Source: Sphingobacterium sp. N143 (GTDB taxonomy: Bacteria > Bacteroidota > Bacteroidia > Sphingobacteriales > Sphingobacteriaceae). From it: a DNA stretch of 64,000 bases. Position 1 is the first letter of the stretch; each line of letters starts with the position of its first letter. The translations under genes were made by a program, and so were the position numbers. Below the pieces are notes generated by a model. It had not been told where the DNA came from, ran no database searches, and worked only from the letters and a program-made list of their open reading frames with translations. This document shows, piece after piece, positions 56,307 to 64,000 of the stretch. Where the stretch lies: assembly GCF_030325625.1 (NCBI RefSeq), contig NZ_JACAIS010000001.1:124001-188000 (forward strand), given 5' to 3'.

Positions 56307-58919
56307 ATGAAAAAGTCTTTACTTTTTTTTGCACTTGTTTTTGCTAGTTATGGTATCGTCAATGGCCAGACAGCAAATTCTAGTTCGGTTTCAGGAGTTG
56401 TTAAAGAAGCTACTGGACAAACAGTTAAAGGAGCAACCATTAAAATTACCCACATCCCAAGTGGACAAGTCGTTCGTGGTTCAGCTGATGCCGAAGGAAA
56501 ATTTCAAATTTTAAATCTTCAGGCGGGAGGACCCTACAAAGTAGAGGTGACTTACATCGGTGAAGCACCAGTTATCTTTGATAATATTACCTTGAAGGCT
56601 GGCGAACCCTTTAATCTAAACCCAATTTTTGCAGAAAATTCTTCGACTAATCTAGATGAGGTTGTTGTTGTTGGTCATGGAGTCATTGATATTGCTGTAG
56701 GAAGAAAGACACCAATTGCAGTCTCAACAATCCATAAACAGGATTTAGAAGAAAAAGTCGGTGCGCAGGATATTACTTCTGCATTAGCGAATACACCATC
56801 AGTTTATATTACGGGCCAGGCAAAAGGATTTGGAGAATCATCGATGACAACACGCGGCTTTGACCAATCCAATACTGCATTTTTACTGAATGGTCAGCCT
56901 ATTAATGGGATGGACAATGGTAGTGTTTATTGGTCCAATTGGTCGGGACTTACTGACATTGCCTCTTTGGTACAGATTCAGCGTGGTCTAGGAGCTTCCA
57001 AATTGGCGATCTCATCTGTAGGGGGAACAGTCAATTATGTGACGCAATCCACCGCCATGAAAGAGGGTGGTTTTATACGGACTACCGTCGGTAATGATAT
57101 GTTCATGAAAGCTACTTTAGGATATAACACCGGGTTGATGAAAAGTGGTTTTGCTGTTTCAGCGATGTTTACACAATGGTCAGGTAATGGTTATATGGAT
57201 CATACGGAAGGAGCTGGACAAAGCTATTTCCTTTCCGTAGGGTATAAGGCTAATGAAAAACATAACTTTAATTTCATGGTCACTGGTGCACCACAATGGC
57301 ATAATCAGGGATACACTTCAAAGCTGTCAAATTACCTGCAATATGGAAAACGCTATAATGATAACTATAAAGATGTCAATGGTGTCATGATGAACCCTCA
57401 GAAGAACTTCTATCATAAGCCTGTCGCCAATTTGAACTGGGATTGGACCATCAACGATAGATCGTCATTATCTACGGTTGTATACGCTTCATTAGCTGCT
57501 GGTGGTGGTCAAGGCCTGAGGTCAGATAAATTTAATAAAGGTGGATACTTGGCTGCCGATGTCAATAACCACCAGTGGTTTGGTGTTGTCTCAAACTATA
57601 ACAATAAATTGAGTGAAAACCTGAATTTTAACATTGGTTTTGATGCCAGAGATTATAAAGGAACACATTACCGTAAACTTGTTGACCCATTGAGTAATCA
57701 AGATGGTGTTGTTTTGGGAGGGAATATCAATTTCCCGGAATTACCATTGGTAACTGAAACGTATTCTACCAATCCATGGAAAGCTTTTGCAAGTAAACCT
57801 GATGCAAGGGAAAATAGGTTGTCATGGGATTACAATCAATATATCCGTTACGCAGGCCTTTTTGGACAGCTTGAATATGCAAAGAATGGTTTTACAGCAT
57901 TCTTTCAAGGATCTCTTTCAGAGCAGCAAAATATAAGGAAAGATTATTTCCAGTATACACCGGGCAATGAAAAATCAAAAAGTGTCAATAATTTAGGTTA
58001 TAATACCAAAGGAGGTGTAAGTTATACGATTGGACAGCATACTATTTTCGGTAATGCAGGCTATTATTCACGTCAGCCTTATCAGAATAATATCTTCATG
58101 AACTATGCGAATGATATCAATGAAAATGCGGTCAATGAAAAAATCCTTGGCCTGGAAGCTGGCTATAAATTCGCATCGACTTATTTGGATGTCAATGTAA
58201 ACGTTTATCGTACGACTTGGGAAAACCGGGTGACAGGTAGCTCAAGATTGGCAACAGACAAAGATGTTGCTAAATATAACCCGACAAATGATCCTGCTAT
58301 TCTCCTTGCCGGACAATATATTTATACGACAAATTATGGTGTGAAACAGGATCATAAGGGAGCCGAACTAGATGTAGCGGCGCGTCCATTCCAAGGGTTG
58401 ACCTTGACAGGTTTTGCTTCTATCGGTGATTGGAAATATGATGGAAAAGTAACTGCTGTTGAACGTAATGATAACCGTGTAGAATTAGGTAGGGAAGAAG
58501 TTGACCTGACTGGTGAGCATGTTGGTAATGCCGCTCAGACAACCTATGGTATCGGTGCAAAATATGTTGTTTTCAAGGGATTCTCTGTTGATGGTAACTA
58601 TAGGTCATACGATCATTTATACTCCTCACGACATAGAACCGAAGTGATCGATGATAAAAAGGTTGGTCGGGTGATGGAGTTGCCTTCATTTAATCTGTTG
58701 GATGCAGGGATGTCGTATCAAGTTCGCTTGAATGATAAGAACAGCATGAGTTTTCGTGTGAACATGAATAACGTACTGAATAAATTTTATATTTCGGAAG
58801 CAACATCCAGCAATGTCACCACTGATGTGAACAATACATGGAATGGAATTGATACCTCTAACTTTGTGCTGATCGGTCAGGGCAGAACTTGGAATGCATC
58901 CGTGAAATTTACATTCTAA
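56307..58919 (+). CDS. Stand-alone TonB-dependent receptor with CarboxypepD domain
   Basis: The 870-residue receptor has a signal peptide (IVNGQT), a carboxypeptidase-like domain (VSGVVKEATGQTVKGATIKI about 28-110), a plug (DEVVVVGHGVIDIAVGRKTPIAVSTI, then SMTTRGFDQSNTAFLLNGQPINGMDNG) and a barrel ending WNASVKFTF. No SusD follows; a strong terminator comes right after the stop. Ligand unknown. Promoter and Crp/Fnr gene lie upstream. Confidence 0.93.
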   Translation: MKKSLLFFALVFASYGIVNGQTANSSSVSGVVKEATGQTVKGATIKITHIPSGQVVRGSADAEGKFQILNLQAGGPYKVEVTYIGEAPVIFDNITLKAGEPFNLNPIFAENSSTNLDEVVVVGHGVIDIAVGRKTPIAVSTIHKQDLEEKVGAQDITSALANTPSVYITGQAKGFGESSMTTRGFDQSNTAFLLNGQPINGMDNGSVYWSNWSGLTDIASLVQIQRGLGASKLAISSVGGTVNYVTQSTAMKEGGFIRTTVGNDMFMKATLGYNTGLMKSGFAVSAMFTQWSGNGYMDHTEGAGQSYFLSVGYKANEKHNFNFMVTGAPQWHNQGYTSKLSNYLQYGKRYNDNYKDVNGVMMNPQKNFYHKPVANLNWDWTINDRSSLSTVVYASLAAGGGQGLRSDKFNKGGYLAADVNNHQWFGVVSNYNNKLSENLNFNIGFDARDYKGTHYRKLVDPLSNQDGVVLGGNINFPELPLVTETYSTNPWKAFASKPDARENRLSWDYNQYIRYAGLFGQLEYAKNGFTAFFQGSLSEQQNIRKDYFQYTPGNEKSKSVNNLGYNTKGGVSYTIGQHTIFGNAGYYSRQPYQNNIFMNYANDINENAVNEKILGLEAGYKFASTYLDVNVNVYRTTWENRVTGSSRLATDKDVAKYNPTNDPAILLAGQYIYTTNYGVKQDHKGAELDVAARPFQGLTLTGFASIGDWKYDGKVTAVERNDNRVELGREEVDLTGEHVGNAAQTTYGIGAKYVVFKGFSVDGNYRSYDHLYSSRHRTEVIDDKKVGRVMELPSFNLLDAGMSYQVRLNDKNSMSFRVNMNNVLNKFYISEATSSNVTTDVNNTWNGIDTSNFVLIGQGRTWNASVKFTF

Positions 58920-58938
58920 ATTCAGCATACTCATGGAT

Positions 58939-58970
58939 AAAAAGACCTACAAATTATTGTAGGTCTTTTT
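58939..58970 (+). terminator. Rho-independent terminator after the TonB receptor
   Basis: A 14-bp perfect stem (58939-58952 with 58957-58970) has a four-base loop and is followed by TTTGTTTTTT. It also ends in A-rich DNA on the other side, so it works in the plus direction. Confidence 0.93.
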
Positions 58971-59021
58971 TTGTTTTTTAATAAAAACTTAATACTTTTA
59001 GGTGATCTAACTGTCAACCTG

Positions 59022-59405
59022 ATGTTGTATAAATTAATTTGTCTGGAAAATTTACAGATAGGTACTGTTCATTTTTCTGCTTTTGTAGTAAATCTTGATG
59101 GTGGAAATACCGGTTTTGCCTTATTTATTAACCAAGAAGAAGATCCAATCTTTATCTTTCGAAAAGAAAAAAAGAATGAAGTTTCATTTCATGTGAATGA
59201 AGATCAGTTTTTCTGGATTGTAAAAAACAGTCAGTTCTCGGCTGGTGAACGCCAAAGTTTTTTTGCCGAGTTTGTCGAATTCTTGCGCTTGATGGAAGAT
59301 AAGGTGTCAAATTATGTCTTCAAACGTGAAAAATTGGTGCGATTTACCAATTCACGCGATATCGTTCGTTATAAATATCTCTATTTGACAGGTGAAATGA
59401 GCTAA
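59022..59405 (+). CDS. Hypothetical protein, unrecognised
   Basis: The 127-residue protein (MLYKLICLENLQIGTVH...) has alternating short strands in the first half and a helical C-terminal part (FFAEFVEFLRLMEDKVSNYVFKREKLVRF). No signal peptide or domain was recognised. The ATG at 59022 was chosen because the longer frame starts at a TTG inside the terminator T run. It is followed by the TPR gene; the two may be co-transcribed. Confidence 0.6.
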   Translation: MLYKLICLENLQIGTVHFSAFVVNLDGGNTGFALFINQEEDPIFIFRKEKKNEVSFHVNEDQFFWIVKNSQFSAGERQSFFAEFVEFLRLMEDKVSNYVFKREKLVRFTNSRDIVRYKYLYLTGEMS

Positions 59406-59471
59406 AGAAGTGTGCTGAAACTGTGTGTGAATTAGATTTCTTTTGTATTGAAATTTAACTTAGTTTTGGGT

Positions 59472-60668
59472 ATGAAGCATATGATTTCAAATCTATCTGT
59501 TATCTTTCAAAACCAAGCTTTTGTAGAAACGGATTTTACACTTCCGCCACCAGTATTGCTTGCTAAATTTTCCTTTTTGCCAATCCCGTCTTTCTTTCCG
59601 GATAATACCATCTCTTTCAATGCTGAATGGCTGGAGGATATGCAGCAAAAAGATATTGCAAAATTATTTAAAGGTTTTCTCGTCGGAATCATAGCTCATG
59701 GAGACCCTATTGTACTGTTCGAAGAGGTCATAGCCACCACAAACCATGTGTTGGCATACAGTTACTTGGGACTCTATTATTTTAAGATTAAAGCCTATCG
59801 GGAAGCTATAGAAGTCTATACCAAAGCCATTGCATCTTACAAAGACGAACCTTTTTTCTATGCGAGCCGATGCTTGATCTATCGCCTTATTGGTGAAGAT
59901 GAGGGAGCCTTCTATGATTATCAGATCGCCAAAGGACTGGATTTCAATTATCATAGCGTCCTGGAATGGCAAGAAAATCAAGCTGAATTAGCTTATTTTG
60001 AAGCTGAAAATCTGGTAATCCAAGAGCTTGAGTCAAAACAAAGCGAGTTAAGTAGCGAGGAACTGAATTCTTTAGGCTTGGAGTATGTCCATTGTTATGA
60101 TTATCTAAAGGCGATTGAACTCTATACGAAAGCGATCGAAAAGTCACCTCAGCCCGAAAGTAATCTTTTTGTTTTTAGGGGGAGCCTCTATCTAAAACTG
60201 ACCTGTTTTGAACGGGCATTAGCAGATTTTGGTCAGGCAATTGAGCAAGACAAAAACCAAGCTGCAGCCTATATCTTTCGGGCGAAGGTGTTTGAGTCCT
60301 ATCGCTATCCAGAAAAGGCATTGGCAGATTATGCACAAGCAGAAAGATTGAATAGTGATCTGTCTATCGTATATGAGGAGAGGGCTTCCTTACTTGAACG
60401 ATTAGATCGCTTGCCAGCAGCATTGGAGGACTTTAACCGCTTGGTAGAATTAAATCCTGAAGACTTTTATGTGTATTCCCTGCGCGCAGACTTGAAAGAG
60501 AAACTTGCTGATCTGGAAGGTGCACTCGGGGATTATTCCATGGCGATCCAGCTGAACCCATATTATTCGGATTTGTACTCGTATCGGGCCGCCGTCAAAG
60601 AGAAACTGGGAGATCCTTTAGGAGCAAAAATAGACTTGGATAAGTTTAACGAGCTGGAAGATGAATAA
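59472..60668 (+). CDS. Tetratricopeptide-repeat protein
   Basis: The 398-residue protein (from ATG 59472; a second ATG is at 59481) has about eight TPR units from roughly residue 85 to the end, with consensus fragments such as YLGLYYFKIKAYREAIEVYTKAI and ALEDFNRLVELNPEDFYVY. The first 80 residues have no repeat. TPRs mediate protein contacts. A bidirectional-looking stem-loop follows the stop. Confidence 0.85.
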   Translation: MKHMISNLSVIFQNQAFVETDFTLPPPVLLAKFSFLPIPSFFPDNTISFNAEWLEDMQQKDIAKLFKGFLVGIIAHGDPIVLFEEVIATTNHVLAYSYLGLYYFKIKAYREAIEVYTKAIASYKDEPFFYASRCLIYRLIGEDEGAFYDYQIAKGLDFNYHSVLEWQENQAELAYFEAENLVIQELESKQSELSSEELNSLGLEYVHCYDYLKAIELYTKAIEKSPQPESNLFVFRGSLYLKLTCFERALADFGQAIEQDKNQAAAYIFRAKVFESYRYPEKALADYAQAERLNSDLSIVYEERASLLERLDRLPAALEDFNRLVELNPEDFYVYSLRADLKEKLADLEGALGDYSMAIQLNPYYSDLYSYRAAVKEKLGDPLGAKIDLDKFNELEDE

Positions 60669-60669
60669 G

Positions 60670-60710
60670 AGAAAGCAAGGGTTCCTATTGAGGAACCCTT
60701 GCTTTCTTTT
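60670..60710 (+). terminator. Terminator after the TPR gene
   Basis: A 17-bp perfect stem (60670-60686 with 60691-60707) with a four-base loop ends in TTTATT. It also lies downstream of the minus-strand tyrA end, so it may serve both directions. Confidence 0.92.
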
Positions 60711-60779
60711 ATTCAGGTTAGGTAATCACGTTATGATCCTAGTTTGAGCAATCTGTTTGTTCTTGTTCTGTTCGATAGA

Positions 60780-61619
60780 TTATTTAATGATCCGTTTTAT
60801 CTTATTGGATCGTTTAATAAGTTTATGTAATTTATCGTAATCCTCTGTGGCTATAGAATCATGGAGTGATTGTAACTGTTTGATATGTTCTTCTAAAACC
60901 TCGAGAACATTCTCCCGGTTCTGTTTAAAGATAGGGGTCCACATGTCCGGCGAGCTTTTGGCCAGACGTACGGTGGATTCAAAACCCGATCCCGCCAATT
61001 CAAAGATACGTCCCTGTGACTTTTCTTTTTCCAATACCGTTAAAGCCAGCGCAAAGGAAGTAAGGTGGGAGATATGTGAAACATAAGCTGTATGTACATC
61101 ATGTTCATCAGCATTCATAAAACAGGTGCGCATTTCCAGTTGGTCGGTGATGGCATCGGCGATCTCAAACGCATCTTCATCGGTTCTGAACGCCTCCACA
61201 TATACCATCATCTTTCCTTTATATAGTCCTGCTATAGCAGCTTCGGGACCAGAATACTCTGTACCGGCCATTGGATGGGCGGCAATATATCGGCCTCTGT
61301 TGGGATGGTCCTTGATTTTGTTGAGTATATTTGTTTTGGTCGATCCCATATCTATAATCACTTGATCTGTTACCAGATCCAGGATCTGTGGAACAACCTG
61401 TAAAATTGCATCGACAGGAATCGTTAAGATCAATACTTTACAGCTATTGATTGCCTCTTCCAATGTTGCTGTCTCATCGATAAAACCGATCTGTTTGGCT
61501 TTATCAAGGTTTTTCTCGCTTTTATCTACACCGATGATCTTACTGCAGAATTTGGTTTCCTTTAGGCGAATGGCGACAGAACCGCCAATTAAGCCTACGC
61601 CTACGATGGCTATATTCAT
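60780..61619 (-). CDS. tyrA: Prephenate dehydrogenase
   Basis: The 279-residue NAD-dependent enzyme converts prephenate to 4-hydroxyphenylpyruvate for tyrosine. It has the Rossmann motif GVGLIGGSVAIRL, the MGSTKTNI and AAHPMAGTEYSGPEAA segments typical of the family, and SHISHLTSFALAL with active His. No chorismate mutase or ACT domain is fused. It lies 78 bases after the aminotransferase gene, consistent with a shared role in aromatic amino acid formation. Confidence 0.93.
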   Translation of the reverse strand: MNIAIVGVGLIGGSVAIRLKETKFCSKIIGVDKSEKNLDKAKQIGFIDETATLEEAINSCKVLILTIPVDAILQVVPQILDLVTDQVIIDMGSTKTNILNKIKDHPNRGRYIAAHPMAGTEYSGPEAAIAGLYKGKMMVYVEAFRTDEDAFEIADAITDQLEMRTCFMNADEHDVHTAYVSHISHLTSFALALTVLEKEKSQGRIFELAGSGFESTVRLAKSSPDMWTPIFKQNRENVLEVLEEHIKQLQSLHDSIATEDYDKLHKLIKRSNKIKRIIK

Positions 61620-61697
61620 ATGTGAACAATTATTTAAACGTGTTGATTTTCATGGATATGCATGAGCTCGTGACACTTGATTTGTTTTTTAGAAAGA

Positions 61698-62858
61698 TTA
61701 AAAGCTATTCTTAATCCGTTGGATAGATTCTTCAAGTATATCAACTTGGGCACAAAGGCTAATACGGATATACTGATTCCCGCCGTCCCCAAAGATACCT
61801 CCAGGAGTGATAAATACACGTGATTTATCCAAAACAGTATCACTCAGAGCATAACCATCTTTGTAAGCATCCGGAGTCTTGGCCCATACGAATAGACCGA
61901 CTTGGTCTTTTTGGTACGAACAGCCTAATAAATCCATGAGCTCATAGACCTTATGGCGTCTTTCACTGTATATTTTATTTAAGTCTTTATACCAGCTTGC
62001 ATCCAGTTGAAGTGCTTTTGCAGCAGCCAATTGAACAGGTAGGAACATACCCGAATCCATATTGCTTTTAAAGCGAAGAACTTGATTGATGCGTTCATCA
62101 GCAGCAACCAGAACCCCGACCCGCCAACCCGCCATGTTGGAGGACTTGCTGAGTGAATTCAGTTCAATAGCCACTTCTTTTGCTCCCGGCACACGCATGA
62201 TGCTGCGTGGCGCATCGGTCAGGATAAAACTGTAAGGATTATCGTGGCAGATGAGGATATTGTATTCCTTGGCAAACTGGATCAATTCTGCATAAAATGT
62301 ATCCGATGCCGATGCCCCAGTAGGCATATGCGGATAGTTGATCCACATCAATTTCACCTGCGTTAGATCTTGCTTCCGTAGTTCATCGAGATCAATCAGC
62401 CAGTTATTTTCCTCGCTGAGGTTATAGGTTATTGCCTCTGCACCGCTTAACCTTACGGCTGCTGCATAGGCGGGGTAACCAGGGTTCGGAATCAAAGCCT
62501 TATCTCCTTCTTGAAGATAGGTCATGCAGATATGTACAATACCTTCTTTTGAACCGATTAAAGGTAAGATCTCTGTATCGGGATTAAAAGTTGCATTATA
62601 ATAGCGTTGATACCAATCTGCAATGGCTTGTCTGAGAACCGGAGCCCCTTTATAATTTTGATAGCCATGTACATTTGGAAGTTGGGCATTTGTGTTCAAT
62701 GTCGCTATCACCTCCGGGTGTGGAGGCAAATCAGGACTTCCAATCCCTAAATTGATGACACGCGCACCTTGCTTATTCAATTCGTCTATTTCCCTCAGTT
62801 TTTTCGAAAAATAGTATTCCTCTGTGTGCTGCAATCTTTTGGCAACGTCTATTTGCAT
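61698..62858 (-). CDS. PLP-dependent aminotransferase, class I/II
   Basis: The 386-residue enzyme has the fold type I pattern with LGIGSPDLPPHPEV near 38, IPNPGYPAYAAAVRLSG near 110, the NYPHMPTGA loop and the PLP lysine in NSLSKSSNMAGWRVGVL near 233-249. It precedes tyrA in the same direction. This suggests an aromatic aminotransferase role, but the sequence is also like DapL/alanine-type enzymes, so substrate is open. Confidence 0.88.
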   Translation of the reverse strand: MQIDVAKRLQHTEEYYFSKKLREIDELNKQGARVINLGIGSPDLPPHPEVIATLNTNAQLPNVHGYQNYKGAPVLRQAIADWYQRYYNATFNPDTEILPLIGSKEGIVHICMTYLQEGDKALIPNPGYPAYAAAVRLSGAEAITYNLSEENNWLIDLDELRKQDLTQVKLMWINYPHMPTGASASDTFYAELIQFAKEYNILICHDNPYSFILTDAPRSIMRVPGAKEVAIELNSLSKSSNMAGWRVGVLVAADERINQVLRFKSNMDSGMFLPVQLAAAKALQLDASWYKDLNKIYSERRHKVYELMDLLGCSYQKDQVGLFVWAKTPDAYKDGYALSDTVLDKSRVFITPGGIFGDGGNQYIRISLCAQVDILEESIQRIKNSF

Positions 62859-63050
62859 CTTAATTTTAATAAATTTGGTGTTTGAATAAAGCTAAATTAG
62901 GGAATTATCTATAAAAACGAGATTTTTTTGTGGATTTTTCAAGGGGTAGCAAGGACTATGGTTTATCATTACCTTGCAACAATTTTATTGTATCAAGGGG
63001 GATGCCTGCTTTTCTTGATTAATTTGTTATTTTTGTTCAATTCAAAATAA

Positions 63051-64000
63051 ATGAAAACATATTTTAGGCTCTTATCATTTGCTAAACCCATAGAGAAATT
63101 TGCAATCCCATATGTAATTTTCACCTTAATTACGGTTGTTTTTAGCACATTAAATTTAGCATTACTTGCACCATTGCTTCACACGCTGTTTAATACAGGC
63201 AAAGAAGCTGTCGAAGCAGTGAAACCCGATACATACACCGACATCCTTGCATGGTTTAATTATTATGCTACCCTCGCAAATGATCAGTTTGGTGCCTATG
63301 GTGCCTTGAAATATGTTTGTATTGTTATTGTTATTTCCGTTTTTATCAGCAATCTTTTTCGCTATTTCTGTCAGCGGATTATGGAAAATTTCCGTATTCA
63401 TACGTTATTAAAACTTCGTAGAGCTGTATTTGATAATGTCATGGATCTGCATGTTGGATATTTTACAGGGCAGCGGAAGGGCGATATCGTATCCAAGGTC
63501 GCCTCAGATGTTCAGGTCGTACAATACTCAGTTACCGGAACCCTGCAAGTTGTATTCAAAGAACCTTTGCAATTGATTGCCTATATAGTCATGCTGTTTA
63601 ATATTTCTGCAAAGCTGACCTTCTTTTCTTTGTTGGTTATCCCTATTTCAGCGTTTTTTATCGCTCGGATTGTGAAAAATCTCAAAAGCCAAGCACGGTC
63701 TGCACAGGAATCTTATGGCAATATGATTTCCTATCTTGATGAAGCGCTATCCGGGATCAAGATCATCAAGGCTTTTAATGCTGTCTCATTTATTAAAAAC
63801 AGGTTTCATAACGAGAATGAGCGCTATGCCAATATTGGTCGTGCGATGGCCAAAAGGCAGCAACTGAGTTCCCCAGTTTCCGAACTATTGGGTGTCATGA
63901 TGGTTGCCGTCATCTTATTGTATGGTGGTCATTTGGTGCTTTCTGGTGATAAAAGCCTGACTGCGCCTGAATTTATCGCTTATATTGCCATTTTTTCCCA
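63051..64000 (+). CDS. ABC exporter, transmembrane domain, 3' end outside window
   Basis: The frame opens at ATG 63051 and stays open to the end (316 residues seen). It has the type I exporter membrane domain: helices near 20-40, 85-105, 160-185 and 190-210, with the coupling segment HTLLKLRRAVFDNVMDLHVGYFTGQRKGDIVSKVASDVQVVQ and LDEALSGIKIIKAFNA. The nucleotide-binding domain should follow outside the window. It resembles MsbA/lipid or multidrug exporters of the phylum. It is divergent from the aminotransferase gene. Confidence 0.9.
   Translation, partial: MKTYFRLLSFAKPIEKFAIPYVIFTLITVVFSTLNLALLAPLLHTLFNTGKEAVEAVKPDTYTDILAWFNYYATLANDQFGAYGALKYVCIVIVISVFISNLFRYFCQRIMENFRIHTLLKLRRAVFDNVMDLHVGYFTGQRKGDIVSKVASDVQVVQYSVTGTLQVVFKEPLQLIAYIVMLFNISAKLTFFSLLVIPISAFFIARIVKNLKSQARSAQESYGNMISYLDEALSGIKIIKAFNAVSFIKNRFHNENERYANIGRAMAKRQQLSSPVSELLGVMMVAVILLYGGHLVLSGDKSLTAPEFIAYIAIFS

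Noticed and set aside
58971..59021. TTG start for the hypothetical protein
   Set aside because: It lies in the T run of the terminator; ATG 59022 is more natural.

Overview
The window reads as a chromosomal segment of a Bacteroidota bacterium, most like Sphingobacterium or a close relative. The signs are SusC/SusD pairs, a reg-propeller histidine kinase with an AraC-type response regulator, several CarboxypepD-domain TonB receptors, SPI/SPII signal peptides on many products, and promoters of the TAnnTTTG type without strong Shine-Dalgarno sites. I saw no tRNA, rRNA, IS element, prophage or CRISPR array. Both ends cut through genes (a GH76 enzyme on the left, an ABC exporter on the right).

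Region 1 (1-17383) is a polysaccharide utilisation locus. It holds a GH76 enzyme (partial), a two-gene version of the hybrid two-component sensor on the minus strand, a lipoprotein aldose 1-epimerase, then SusC, SusD, a DUF3823 lipoprotein, a GH127 beta-L-arabinofuranosidase-like enzyme, a GH2 enzyme and a GH43 enzyme. Together these would bind, import and strip an arabinose-containing glycan, probably of plant origin. Region 2 (17497-24303) has an alpha/beta hydrolase and a cluster of ankyrin protein, DUF2271 protein carrying a TGAS flavinylation-like motif, PepSY/flavodoxin/reductase membrane protein and ApbE, which looks like a covalent-flavin electron-transfer system outside the cytoplasm.

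Region 3 (24424-29819) is stress related: ECF sigma factor, two small membrane proteins, Hsp20, a DUF4126 membrane protein and catalase-peroxidase KatG. Region 4 (30041-47983) is the most striking part: an apparent nickel-to-urease island. A first block has a small exported protein, HypA, HypB, an extra UreE, a FecB/FecCD/ATPase ABC importer, a GNAT enzyme and a TonB receptor. A second block has another small exported protein, UreA, UreB, UreC, an outer-membrane barrel, UreE, UreF, UreG, UreD, a urea channel and a DUF2490 protein. The two blocks start with the same 14-base sequence placed exactly 40 bases before a TAnnTTTG box, and with small proteins that share a C-terminal tail, suggesting common control. 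No hydrogenase structural genes are seen, so HypA/HypB probably serve urease.

Region 5 (47096-55905, mostly minus strand) has an AraC regulator, a DinB-like protein, a DUF2807 protein, a thiamine salvage operon (thiM-thiE-thiD-tenA) behind a TPP riboswitch, a dienelactone hydrolase family protein, a 3-hydroxyisobutyrate dehydrogenase family protein and a Crp/Fnr regulator. Region 6 (56307-64000) has a stand-alone TonB receptor, an unrecognised protein, a TPR protein, prephenate dehydrogenase with an adjoining aminotransferase, and the start of an ABC exporter.
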